This document shows positions 21,651-30,322 of a DNA stretch of 64,000 nt, piece by piece. The notes under the pieces were generated by a model. The model was not told the DNA's origin. It saw only the letters and a list, made by a program, of their open reading frames with translations, and searched no databases. The first letter of the stretch is position 1. Every line of letters starts with the position of its first letter. The DNA lies in assembly GCA_937889645.1 (NCBI GenBank), contig CALBZE010000068.1, positions 1 to 64,000 of the forward strand, given 5' to 3'. Source of the stretch: an uncultured bacterium. GTDB lineage: Bacteria > Gemmatimonadota > Gemmatimonadetes > Longimicrobiales > RSA9. A program made the translations under genes and the position numbers.

Positions 21651-22889
21651 TTACGCTCCATTTTGCCCCTGCGCTCGCCGCGCGAGGCGGTCGAGGTAAT
21701 TCTCGAAGTTGCGACGCATCTCGCCGAGCGAGTCGCCGCCGAATTTCTCGAGCATCGCATCCGCCAGCACGATCGCGACCATGGCCTCGGCCACGACGCC
21801 CGCGGCCGGTAACGCGACGACGTCGCTGCGCTCCCGGACCGCGCTCGCCGGCTCGCCGGTCCGCACGTCCACGCTGCGGAGCGGACGCATGAGCGTCGAG
21901 AGCGGCTTCATCGCGATGCGCACGACGATCGGCTCGCCCGTCGTGATCCCGCCCTCGAGCCCGCCGGCGTTGTTGGACAGCCGGTGATACCCCCCCGTCC
22001 TGGACAGGTTGCCGCCGGGCTCGGTGCCGCGCCAGCCGGCGACGCGCTCGATCTCGTCGTGTACCACGGAGCCGCGCCGCCTGGCGTTGTCGAAGGCCGG
22101 CCCGATCTCGACGCCCTTGATCGCCTGGATCGACATGAGCGCCTGGGCCAGCCGGCCGTCCAGGCGGCGATCCCAGGCGACGTGGCTCCCGAGCCCGACC
22201 GGCACCCCGCGAGCGACCACCTCTACGATCCCGCCCAGCGTGTCCCCGTCGCGGCGCGCCGCGTCGATCGCCTCGATCATGCGCTGCTCGGCCTCGCGGT
22301 CCAGGGTCCGGACCGGCGACTCGTCGGCGGCGGCATTCAGGTCCACGGGAAGCTCGTCGGGCACTCGTGCGACGACGTCGCCCAGGGCAATCACGTGGCT
22401 TCCGACCGTAATGCCGAACTCGGCCAGGAGCCGCTTGGCGATCGCGCCGGCGGCCACACGCGCCGTCGTCTCGCGCGCAGACGCGCGTTCCAGAATGTCC
22501 CGGGCGTCGGTGCGGTCGTACTTGAGGAGGCCAGCCAGGTCCGCATGCCCCGGACGCGGGAGGTGCACGCGGCGCAGCGCCTCGTCGCTCACGCCGGGAG
22601 CCGGCGCCTCGTACGCCATCGGGACGCGCCAGTTCTGCCAATCGCGGTTCCAGATGACCAACGCGATCGGCGAGCCCAACGTCTCACCGAGCCGGATTCC
22701 GGCGACCAGTTCGGCACGGTCGTGCTCGATCTTCATGCGCGCGCCACGGCCGTAGCCGCCCTGGCGGCGCCGGAGCTCGGGGTCGACGTCCCGCTCCACG
22801 GAGATAGACAGCCCCGCCGGCACGCCCTCGACCACCGCCACCAAGCCACGCCCGTGGGATTCGCCCGCCGTGCCGAACCTGAAATGCAT
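21651..22889 (-). CDS. aroC: Chorismate synthase
   Basis: Chorismate synthase removes phosphate from EPSP to form chorismate, using reduced FMN. The 412-residue protein starts FRFGTAGESHGRGLVAVVEG, has RASARETTARVAAG near residue 135, and carries the FMN-binding stretch LSNNAGGLEGGITTGEP. It is somewhat longer than average but all blocks are present. ATG 22889 has GGAGGG upstream. A hairpin lies in the leader between a good -35/-10 pair and the start codon. Confidence 0.97.
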   Translation of the reverse strand: MHFRFGTAGESHGRGLVAVVEGVPAGLSISVERDVDPELRRRQGGYGRGARMKIEHDRAELVAGIRLGETLGSPIALVIWNRDWQNWRVPMAYEAPAPGVSDEALRRVHLPRPGHADLAGLLKYDRTDARDILERASARETTARVAAGAIAKRLLAEFGITVGSHVIALGDVVARVPDELPVDLNAAADESPVRTLDREAEQRMIEAIDAARRDGDTLGGIVEVVARGVPVGLGSHVAWDRRLDGRLAQALMSIQAIKGVEIGPAFDNARRRGSVVHDEIERVAGWRGTEPGGNLSRTGGYHRLSNNAGGLEGGITTGEPIVVRIAMKPLSTLMRPLRSVDVRTGEPASAVRERSDVVALPAAGVVAEAMVAIVLADAMLEKFGGDSLGEMRRNFENYLDRLARRAQGQNGA

Positions 22890-22913
22890 CTCTGCCCTCC
22901 AGCGATTCTACGG

Positions 22914-22940
22914 AAAGAGCCCGGTCGAAACCGGGCTCTT
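22914..22940 (-). terminator. Hairpin with short T-run between the lipoprotein gene and aroC
   Basis: AAGAGCCCGGT and ACCGGGCTCTT form a perfect 11-bp stem closed by a TTCG loop on the minus strand, ending CTCTTTCC. It could terminate the upstream pilus-lipoprotein transcript. A promoter-like pair lies just upstream of it, so it might also act in the aroC leader. Confidence 0.65.
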
Positions 22941-22959
22941 CGTTGCGGTCCGCCCACCT

Positions 22960-22988
22960 TATATAGACGAAGGCGGGTGGGTTGTAAA
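22960..22988 (-). promoter_or_regulatory. Candidate sigma-70 promoter of aroC
   Basis: On the minus strand TTTACA (22988-22983) and TATATA (22965-22960) are separated by 17 bases, a strong sigma-70-type match. Transcription would begin near 22953 and pass through the hairpin at 22940-22914 before reaching the aroC ATG at 22889. Confidence 0.6.
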
Positions 22989-23002
22989 GACGCCGGGAGC
23001 GA

Positions 23003-25609
23003 TCAGTTCGTCTTGATGTCCTTCTCCCGCACGTTCAGCACGACCACGCCTCCCGCGTCGGTGATCCCGTACAGCTTGACCACCACGCACTCCGGCGAGC
23101 CCGGGCACGTGAGCCCCTGGTTGTCTCCAGGCAATGGCGGCGTCGACTTGAGCGGCCCGACGATGTTGTCCCGGATCTCGATCTCGCCACGCTGCTTGAA
23201 GTGGAATGTGTCGACGATCCTGACGGTGCGCTCGCGCGTCCCGATGAACGAGAGCGTCGTCGCATCGGAACCGAGAGCCTTCGAATGATTCGGGTGCATG
23301 GCCGCGCCCGCGCCTCCGCCATCGTCGAACACGCCTTGCAGGCGCAGGTCCGGCGTGAAGAAGTAGGCGGCCTCCTGCCCGCGCGCCACGCCCAACGTCC
23401 CGTTCTGATTCAGGCCGAGGCCGAGCACGCGCTCGGAGGCGTTGTTGATCAGGTCCTGCACGGCGATATCGCCGGAGATCGACTGGTTCGCGGCGTTCCA
23501 CATGATGATCCGGCCCGTCGGCGCCGTCGCGCCTTCGCCGAACGCGACCCAGCCGCGGTCACCCGAGGCGGCCAGGAACGTCGTGTCCGACATGCTCAGC
23601 CCCGACAGGTTCCACGTGCCGCGACGGAAGAAGGCGTCCGAACCTTGCGCCCACAGATTGGCGACCGCGGTCGCGATCGTCGCCGGCCCGCTGTAGATCA
23701 CCGAATCCGGAACGTGGGCGAACCCCGGCACGTGGTCCCAGATCTCCACGAAGTCGTCCCCGTTGTCGTTCTTGTACACCTTGATGCTGTCGACGTGGGC
23801 GAGGACGACCATGTTGTCCGCGGCGTTCACCGCCTTGGCCTCCGTGAAGAGCAGCACGACCTCGGGCCGGTCCTCGTTCGAGCCGGGGACCGGGTCGATG
23901 TTGGCGTACCGGATCGTGCCCGGCCGTGCAGCGTCCGTCGGAACTGTCGAGTACAGCAGCGTGCCCGCGGAGTCGACAGCGATGAACTGCGGCCGGTCGC
24001 TGAAGTCGTAGTACGTCCAACCCGCGTACTTCTCGTACCCCGTCGCCGCTTCGATCGAGATCGGGATCTCGAAGAGGACGACGTTGGGCGTCACCAGGCG
24101 CCGAGACGCGTCCTCCTTCATGTTGTCCAGAGAGACGAAGGAGATGTTCGTCCCACCCGAGTTGGCAACCAGGAGCGTATCCTCATTGGCATTGAGGAAC
24201 AGCCCCCACGGCTGCGACCCGACGGCGAACTCGGCGGCGGTATTGAAGGAGAACGTATTCAGATCCAGGACGTCGATCTTGTTGAACGAGTAGTTCGACA
24301 GGTACAGGCGCTGCCTGGCCGTATCCGCGACCGCATCCGCGATGATGCCGCCGTCGGGGAGCAGCACGGTCCTCCCCGCGACCACGACGGTGCTGACCTT
24401 CGTCCCCGGCTCCGCCGCCCTCACGACGTTACCCGAGACCACGCAGTCCAGCTGTTGCTCCGTATTGGCGACGGCCACGGAGCAGTTGCCCGCGCTGTCC
24501 ACCGCGAAGGCGTACAGGATGAACGTGACCGAGTCCGGCAGCGAGAGCGAATCGACGTTGAACGGCTCGAAGGCCTTCAGGAACTCGGGCGCACCGGTCA
24601 CGGCCGTCGTGAACGTCGTGTCGCGGACCAGAACCGCGGTGTCCGGCCTGGCCGAATTGATCGCCAGCACCGTGTAGCCCATCCGCAAGATGCCGCTGCC
24701 GGCGTCGTTGTCGCGCGCGGAGACCAGGACCTCGACCCGATCGGTGAGTTCCATGCGATCCGGCGCCGTAACGTCCAGCCGCACGTGCGGCTTCGCCGTA
24801 TCGGCGACCGCACCCGACACGACGTCGATGGTGACGATCGGACTCCGCCGGACCAACCCGCCGGTTGCGCTCACGGCCTCGGCCTGTAGCTGGAGCTCGC
24901 CTTCCCGGTTCGCCGGGAGCTGCACCTCCACGATCGCCATGACGCTGTCGCGAGGTGCCGAGCAGCAGACGGTCAACGTGGAGTCGATGACACCGGAGAG
25001 CATGAGACGCACGGTGGCGATTCCCCCTTCATCGACCGCCACGATGCGAGTGTGCAGCGGCTTCCCCCGGACGGCAGCCCCACCGTTCTGGGGACTCATG
25101 ATCATCACGCGCGGCCCGCCCACGAAGACCAGGACGGTGTCCGTCCCCTCGTTCCCCGCCGCATCGCGCGCCTTGGCGATCAGCTTCACCGGCGCGCTCT
25201 GCTCATCGCTGCTCGCCAGCAGATAGCGGAGCACCGTCGTGTCGGCGACTCCCTCGCCGAACTGCACGGTCTTCGGCTGGAACTTCGGGATGATCTGGTC
25301 CGTGCCGAGGGACGGATCCCCCGCGAAGTAGTATCCGGCGATCTCCAGCTGGGTCACGCCGATGTCGTCGGAGACCTGTACGGACACGAACACGCTGTCG
25401 CCGATCGCGACCCCCACGCTGTCGACGGGCTGCAGGAACGCGACCGTCGGCGGCTCCATGTCCGGGGTCGGCGGCTCGTCGGAGAACAGGTTGTCTCCGT
25501 CGCACGCGACCTGGAAGGCCAGGAAGCATGCGATCAGCGATCCTTCAATCAACCGATGGGTGCGGGATCGCCCCCCGCTGCCCAGCGGCGCTCCATTGTC
25601 CTTTCGCAT
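23003..25609 (-). CDS. Large beta-propeller-like lipoprotein of unknown function
   Basis: This 868-residue protein has a lipoprotein signal, with the lipobox near AFQVACDGDN, followed by a proline-rich linker. The first half holds repeated Ig-like or cadherin-like segments (PTVAFLQPVDSVGV, PRVMIMSPQNGGAA, KPHVRLDVTAPDR). The second half has YncE-type propeller repeats such as RLYLSNYSFNKIDVLDL and DTLLVANSGGTNISFVSL. ATG 25609 was chosen because GGGGAG lies eight bases upstream. The gene follows pilQ by 19 bases, so it is probably co-expressed with pilMNOPQ. A role as an outer-membrane or surface partner of the pilus machine is inference. Confidence 0.75.
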   Translation of the reverse strand: MRKDNGAPLGSGGRSRTHRLIEGSLIACFLAFQVACDGDNLFSDEPPTPDMEPPTVAFLQPVDSVGVAIGDSVFVSVQVSDDIGVTQLEIAGYYFAGDPSLGTDQIIPKFQPKTVQFGEGVADTTVLRYLLASSDEQSAPVKLIAKARDAAGNEGTDTVLVFVGGPRVMIMSPQNGGAAVRGKPLHTRIVAVDEGGIATVRLMLSGVIDSTLTVCCSAPRDSVMAIVEVQLPANREGELQLQAEAVSATGGLVRRSPIVTIDVVSGAVADTAKPHVRLDVTAPDRMELTDRVEVLVSARDNDAGSGILRMGYTVLAINSARPDTAVLVRDTTFTTAVTGAPEFLKAFEPFNVDSLSLPDSVTFILYAFAVDSAGNCSVAVANTEQQLDCVVSGNVVRAAEPGTKVSTVVVAGRTVLLPDGGIIADAVADTARQRLYLSNYSFNKIDVLDLNTFSFNTAAEFAVGSQPWGLFLNANEDTLLVANSGGTNISFVSLDNMKEDASRRLVTPNVVLFEIPISIEAATGYEKYAGWTYYDFSDRPQFIAVDSAGTLLYSTVPTDAARPGTIRYANIDPVPGSNEDRPEVVLLFTEAKAVNAADNMVVLAHVDSIKVYKNDNGDDFVEIWDHVPGFAHVPDSVIYSGPATIATAVANLWAQGSDAFFRRGTWNLSGLSMSDTTFLAASGDRGWVAFGEGATAPTGRIIMWNAANQSISGDIAVQDLINNASERVLGLGLNQNGTLGVARGQEAAYFFTPDLRLQGVFDDGGGAGAAMHPNHSKALGSDATTLSFIGTRERTVRIVDTFHFKQRGEIEIRDNIVGPLKSTPPLPGDNQGLTCPGSPECVVVKLYGITDAGGVVVLNVREKDIKTN

Positions 25610-25628
25610 GTATGAACTCCCCGTGTCC

Positions 25629-27494
25629 TTATGCCTCACCGTCATTCAGGATGTGAGGCGTGACCATGATCAACAGGTCCTGTCGCGTTTCCTGCTCCGA
25701 GGTGCTCCGGAAGAGTGCGCCGATCACGGGGAGGTCCATGAGGATCGGGATACCGACGCGAACTCGTTCCTTTTCGATGATGGTCATCCCGCTGATGACG
25801 CCGGTCTGGCCGTTCTTCAGCAGGATCTGGGTGTCCGTCGCCTGCGTCTGGAACGTGTAGCCGATGTCCGACGGCGCCAGCGCGACGCTGGAGCGTTCGG
25901 CATGGAGCTCGAGGAGCACCTGGTCGCCCGTCACGTGCGGCGTGACCTCGAGGATGATCCCGGTCTCCTGGAAGGAGACGGTCGCGACGGGTGCGCCGGC
26001 GGCGCCGCCGCCCTGACCACCGCCGACGACCGCCGACCCCGCGTCGATGACGCGGACCGGCGTACGCTCACCCACGTGGACCGATGCCGGCCTGTGATCC
26101 ATCGTCGTGATGACCGGCCGCGCCTGGATGTCGCTGTACTCGAGCGACGATAGCGCGTCCACGAAGGTGAGGAGCGAGAACCGGTTGAGGACCAGCGTGG
26201 TCACGATCTCGAGCGACGTCGCCGACGGGCGGAAATTCGCGTTGGCAAGGGCGGCGATCGACGGACCGCCGAGCCGGACGACGTTCTGGTTCGTCCTCTC
26301 GCTTGCGTCGATGATGCCGTCGCCGTTGGTGTCGATACCGCCGGGCGCCAGCCGGTTGATCTGGTTCCCGCGGGAGTCCTTCAGGTCGTACGTGATCCCG
26401 AGGTTCTCGAGCGAGGTACGGTCGACGAAGATGATCTTCGCCTCGATCTCGACCTGCGGCGTCCGCACGTCGAGCTGCTCGATCATCGGGGCGATGCGGT
26501 CGCGAATGACGGAGGCCCGGTCCTTGACGACGATCGTGTTCGTGGCCGGGTTCACCGTCACGGTGGCCAGCGAGTCGCTGAGTAGCCCGCGGATCGTCTG
26601 GACGAGCGACGAGTCGGCGCGGGCGTACTTGATCTGGAACCGGCGCGTGTCCATCGGCTCGGCGGCCTCGAGCTCGCGCAGCTTGCTGATCTGGTCGACG
26701 CGGATGATGCCGCTCTCGAGCTCGCGCGCGGCCAGACCGTGGGCCGAGAGGATCACGTCCAGCGCGACGTCCCATGGCTGGTCACGAATGTCGGCCGTGA
26801 CCGTGGCCTGCACGCCCGCGCCCGCGACGATGCTCCGTCCGGAGAACTCGGCGAAAGTCGTGAGCACGTCGCGGATGTCGACCGCATCGAAGTAGATCGT
26901 GATGCGAGGCTCCTCCCGGACCCGAGGCGCAACCTGCACGGGCGCCGAGACGGCCGCAGGCGTCGGCTTCACGCTCGATTCGACTTCGACCCGCGCGGGC
27001 GGCATCGGCCGGCTCGGTTCCCGCGCCGCATCCCCGAGCGGCGCCGCCTTGGTCGGCGCCTCGGTGGACGGTGCCTCCTTTACCGGTGCGGCCGACTCGG
27101 GTGCGGACCCGTCCGGTGACCATGGCGCGAACGAGGAGCCGGGGTTCGGGAACGAAACCCTGATGCGGCCATCCTCTTGCACGACCCGATAGTCGACGGG
27201 TGCGGCCAGCTCGATGACGACGCGCACCGTCTCGGGCCTGAACTGACCGAACCGCAGCGCCACGACGCCGCCGCGATTGATGCCATCGTACCGCGTTTGC
27301 GGCAGAGACCGCCGTGCCGGGGTCAGATCGACGACCAGCCGGTCGGGTTGGCCAAGGATGAAATGCTCGACCGATACCGAGCCGTCCACCTCGATCACGA
27401 CCTCGGTCCTTCCGTCCACGGGCACCACGCTGACCCCCTTGACCGACGTCAGGGTCGAGAGCGCCGTGGCCAAGAGCGTGACGAGCGTCATCAT
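25629..27494 (-). CDS. pilQ: Type IV pilus secretin PilQ
   Basis: PilQ forms the outer-membrane channel for pilus extrusion. The 621-residue protein has a signal sequence at the N-terminus, one AMIN domain (about 20-115), a Pro/Ala-rich linker and an STN domain around ITIYFDAVDIRDVLTTFAE. A secretin N1 domain is recognisable by VTVNPATNTIVVKDR. The secretin core ends with DLPVIGALFRSTSEQETRQD and LLIMVTPHI, the family signature. The start overlaps the pilP stop (ATGA), with GGAG upstream. A single AMIN domain is fewer than in many Proteobacteria. Confidence 0.96.
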   Translation of the reverse strand: MMTLVTLLATALSTLTSVKGVSVVPVDGRTEVVIEVDGSVSVEHFILGQPDRLVVDLTPARRSLPQTRYDGINRGGVVALRFGQFRPETVRVVIELAAPVDYRVVQEDGRIRVSFPNPGSSFAPWSPDGSAPESAAPVKEAPSTEAPTKAAPLGDAAREPSRPMPPARVEVESSVKPTPAAVSAPVQVAPRVREEPRITIYFDAVDIRDVLTTFAEFSGRSIVAGAGVQATVTADIRDQPWDVALDVILSAHGLAARELESGIIRVDQISKLRELEAAEPMDTRRFQIKYARADSSLVQTIRGLLSDSLATVTVNPATNTIVVKDRASVIRDRIAPMIEQLDVRTPQVEIEAKIIFVDRTSLENLGITYDLKDSRGNQINRLAPGGIDTNGDGIIDASERTNQNVVRLGGPSIAALANANFRPSATSLEIVTTLVLNRFSLLTFVDALSSLEYSDIQARPVITTMDHRPASVHVGERTPVRVIDAGSAVVGGGQGGGAAGAPVATVSFQETGIILEVTPHVTGDQVLLELHAERSSVALAPSDIGYTFQTQATDTQILLKNGQTGVISGMTIIEKERVRVGIPILMDLPVIGALFRSTSEQETRQDLLIMVTPHILNDGEA

Positions 27495-27928
27495 TCGTCG
27501 ACTCCTTCCTTCTTCCTCTTGCGCTCGAGCGTCTCCTGCCGCACCACGCCGAACGTTTCGACGGCGAACAGGACGCGGTCGGGGGCGATGTCCAGGACGC
27601 GAGCATTCCCGATGACGTCGCCGCGACGAACCCGGAACCGGCGGCCATTCGTGGCCACCACGAGCGCGACGCTCCCACCGGCCGGGTTGTAGATGACGCC
27701 AGTGAGCGTCAGTTCTTCGAAGCGCGGGCCGAGGTCGTCCCGATCGGCCAGCGACTCGAACGGATCGCGCCGCGAGCCGGTCGGGTACAGGAACACCTCC
27801 CGGACGAGCCGGAGCGGCTCGTCGGCCGGCGCCGATTTCGTTGCCGCCTGCTGCTGGGCGTGCGCCGGCGCGGCGGCGATCGCGCACACCACCCCGGCGA
27901 GGAACACCGCCCGCTCAACCACGCGCAT
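27491..27928 (-). CDS. pilP: Type IV pilus assembly lipoprotein-like PilP
   Basis: The 145-residue product has an N-terminal signal peptide ending near APAHAQQ and a small beta domain with DPFESLADRDD and LTLTGVIYNPAGGSVALV, the typical PilP core. PilP links PilNO in the inner membrane to PilQ. It has a signal peptidase I-type end rather than an obvious lipobox cysteine. The start at 27928 has GGGGGAG upstream and overlaps the pilO end. The order M-N-O-P-Q is conserved. Confidence 0.88.
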   Translation of the reverse strand: MRVVERAVFLAGVVCAIAAAPAHAQQQAATKSAPADEPLRLVREVFLYPTGSRRDPFESLADRDDLGPRFEELTLTGVIYNPAGGSVALVVATNGRRFRVRRGDVIGNARVLDIAPDRVLFAVETFGVVRQETLERKRKKEGVDE

Positions 27929-28517
27929 TCGCTCCCCCTTGCACAGTCGCACGATCCACATCATCGGGGATCACATACGTCTTGATTCGAAACGTCGCCT
28001 GGACCTCGGTCGTCCCGTCGCGCCCCTGCCGCGGCGTCAGCACCACGTTGACCGGCGTGACGATCCGGGGAAGGGAGCCGACCGCCGCCAGGAATCGGCC
28101 GACGTTGTGGTACTTGCCGAGGACCGCCACGTCATGGGTTTGGAGCAGATAATAGCCGTCCGGCTGGGGGTTGTGCGGCGTCAGCCTGGCTACTTCGACC
28201 CCGTTCTGCTGGGCCTGGACGGAGATCGCGTGCAGGAGCTCGGGAATCTCCTCCGACTCGGGGACCAGTTCTTCCAGCTTCGCGATGTACAGCTCGTACT
28301 CCGCGAGCCGCTTCTCCAGCTCCGGGCCGCCCTGCTGCACCCGCGACCGAGCCGCGGCGTTCTTCGACTCGAGGGATTCGAGGCGTGATTCCAGCGCCGC
28401 GATCTTCTCCTTCCGCCCACTGTGGTAGAAGTACCAGTAGCCGAACAGGCCAAGAAGCGGCACGAGCCCGATCAGCAGCTTCCGCTGCTGCTGCGGATCC
28501 GACGGGAGCAGTGCCAT
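27915..28517 (-). CDS. pilO: Type IV pilus inner-membrane protein PilO
   Basis: The protein has 200 residues with one transmembrane helix (LLIGLVPLLGLFGYWYFY, about 14-31). A coiled-coil segment (EKIAALESRLESLESK onward) is followed by a ferredoxin-like periplasmic domain. PilO pairs with PilN in the alignment subcomplex. It starts one base after the pilN stop. Identification rests on topology plus position, and both are typical. Confidence 0.92.
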   Translation of the reverse strand: MALLPSDPQQQRKLLIGLVPLLGLFGYWYFYHSGRKEKIAALESRLESLESKNAAARSRVQQGGPELEKRLAEYELYIAKLEELVPESEEIPELLHAISVQAQQNGVEVARLTPHNPQPDGYYLLQTHDVAVLGKYHNVGRFLAAVGSLPRIVTPVNVVLTPRQGRDGTTEVQATFRIKTYVIPDDVDRATVQGGANARG

Positions 28518-28518
28518 C

Positions 28519-29175
28519 TCAATCCTCCTCCAACTCGACCAACGGCACCAGATCGAGCAACTCGGGCGGCGGCTCCTCGTACGAGGCCACGAGGATGAAC
28601 TCGTAGAGTTCGCGTCCCTGGGAATCCTGTATCTGCTGCGTCGTGGTCAGCCGCACCGATCGGATGAACGGCGACGCTTCCAGGTCCGTCATGAACCGCG
28701 TCAGCGCGAACGTGCTGCCGGTCCGCCCATTGATCTGGATCTCGGGCGCGAGGTCCTCGCCCGTGAGGTGCCTGAGCCCGTAGAGCCACGTGTAGTCCGG
28801 GAGCGCGCGCGAAACCTCGTCCATGATATGTGCCCAGACGTAGCGGCCCTTGTCGATCTCCTGGATGATCTCGAGCCGCTGCCGGATGCTGTCGCGCCGC
28901 GCGATGAGCCGCTGCTGCGTCGAGATGATCGACGCGTAGCGCGCGGAATCCTGAACCGCGCTCTCGACCTGGGCGTTGAGTTCGTCGATGCGGCTGCTCG
29001 CCCCCAGGAAGAGCCAGACGATCACGCCCGGACCGACGATCCAGCTGCCCGCGATGAACGCGGCCCAGCGATCCAGCCCTTCCACCTTGCCCAGCCGGGA
29101 CAGTAACCCCGGGCCGCGCTTCGACCTGCGAGCCGAACGCCTCGATGCTCCGGGGTGCAGATTGACTTCGATCAC
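28519..29175 (-). CDS. pilN: Type IV pilus inner-membrane protein PilN
   Basis: This 218-residue bitopic protein begins MIEVNLHPG, the short cytoplasmic motif by which PilN binds PilM (INLLP-like in other species). A transmembrane helix lies near residues 40-58, then a coiled coil and a periplasmic domain containing LPDYTWLYGLRHLTG and INGRTGSTFALTRFMTDL. It has a basic insert SRRSARRSKRG between the motif and the helix. It follows pilM by 20 bases. Confidence 0.93.
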   Translation of the reverse strand: MIEVNLHPGASRRSARRSKRGPGLLSRLGKVEGLDRWAAFIAGSWIVGPGVIVWLFLGASSRIDELNAQVESAVQDSARYASIISTQQRLIARRDSIRQRLEIIQEIDKGRYVWAHIMDEVSRALPDYTWLYGLRHLTGEDLAPEIQINGRTGSTFALTRFMTDLEASPFIRSVRLTTTQQIQDSQGRELYEFILVASYEEPPPELLDLVPLVELEED

Positions 29176-29195
29176 GGCCTACCTCTCGTCCGCTC

Positions 29196-30233
29196 TCACG
29201 CGTGCCGCAGTGCCAGGCCCACGGGAAGCATCAACATGGGCGAGATCTCGTCGATGTCGACGGACTGCATGACCTCGGGACGAATCGCCACGCGTTGGAG
29301 CGGGTTGGCCAGTTCCGTCCTCGTCGCCAGGCGAGCCCCGAGCGCATCGACGAGGCCCGGGATGCTCGCCCCGCCACCGGACACGAACACGCGTCCGATG
29401 TCCACTCCACCTGCATGCGCGGTCACGAACGCCACCGCGCGCTCGATCCCGAGCGCCAGTTCTTCCACGCGCTCGGTGACGAACGCCCGCAGGTCCACGG
29501 TGTCCTTGCGACCCTGGACCACGGCATCCGCCTCCTCGAGCGTGAGGCCTCGCTCCCGCTGTAGCGCCTCGCGCAGCCGCCTTGCGCCGAACGGGATGTC
29601 CCGGACGAGCACCGGAACGCCGTCGTCGAGGAGGTTCACGTTCGTCGTCTCGTGCCCGACGTTCACGAGCACGACCAGCCCGGAGAGCGACGCGGGATAG
29701 TTGTGCTCGAACGCGTTGTGGAGCGCGAACGCGTCCACGTCGATGATCGAGGGCGAGATCCCCGCGTCCGCCAGGATGTTGAGCTTGAGATCGATGACCT
29801 CGCGCTTCGCCGCCACGAGCAGCACCGACATCTGGGGGCTGTCGCCATCGGGGTCCAGGATCTGGAAATCCAGCTGGACGCCCTCCATGTCGAACGGAAC
29901 GTGCTGCTCGGCCTCCCAGCGGATGAGCGCGCGCGTGTCCGCCTCGCTCGCGCGATCCATCTCGATCTTCTTGATGATCACGTCGTGCCCGCCGACCGAA
30001 GCGACGACGCGCTCCTTCTTCAGGCCGACGCTCTGCGCCACGGCCCGCACGGTCTCGGAGACCAGCACGGGATCCATGATCTCGCCGTCGACGATCGCAT
30101 CCGAGACGAGCGGACTCGTCGCAACCTTCGTGATCTCCGGCTCCGGCTTGGAGTGGTCGATCACGACGAGTTTGACGTAACCGCTCCCGATGTCGAGACC
30201 GGCCGACACTTTGCTACGGCCCAGGAAAGCCAT
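29196..30233 (-). CDS. pilM: Type IV pilus actin-like ATPase PilM
   Basis: PilM is the cytoplasmic actin-fold protein of the alignment complex. The 345-residue sequence has the first phosphate loop AGLDIGSGYVKLVVID, the second VLVNVGHETTNVNLLD, and the adenosine motif FVSGGGASIPGLVDALGAR. Length and motifs match the family. The start ATG 30233 lacks a strong ribosome site. A near-consensus sigma-70 promoter about 50 bases upstream makes it the first gene of the pilMNOPQ operon. Confidence 0.95.
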   Translation of the reverse strand: MAFLGRSKVSAGLDIGSGYVKLVVIDHSKPEPEITKVATSPLVSDAIVDGEIMDPVLVSETVRAVAQSVGLKKERVVASVGGHDVIIKKIEMDRASEADTRALIRWEAEQHVPFDMEGVQLDFQILDPDGDSPQMSVLLVAAKREVIDLKLNILADAGISPSIIDVDAFALHNAFEHNYPASLSGLVVLVNVGHETTNVNLLDDGVPVLVRDIPFGARRLREALQRERGLTLEEADAVVQGRKDTVDLRAFVTERVEELALGIERAVAFVTAHAGGVDIGRVFVSGGGASIPGLVDALGARLATRTELANPLQRVAIRPEVMQSVDIDEISPMLMLPVGLALRHA

Positions 30234-30280
30234 GGCCAGGATTCTGGATGTAATCTGGGAATATGAAAGGGCGGATCGTC

Positions 30281-30309
30281 AGCATACGACCACCGCCCTC
30301 GTATGTCAA
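30281..30309 (-). promoter_or_regulatory. Sigma-70 promoter of the pilMNOPQ operon
   Basis: On the minus strand a perfect TTGACA (30309-30304) and TATGCT (30286-30281) are separated by 17 bases. It lies 48 bases before the pilM start. It differs in type from the sigma-54 promoters of the pilin genes. Confidence 0.8.
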
Positions 30310-30322
30310 GCTTTTTTTCTCG

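Noticed and set aside
19845..21812. A 655-residue plus-strand open frame opposite topA and aroK
   Set aside because: No recognisable domain and entirely opposite two well-supported genes.
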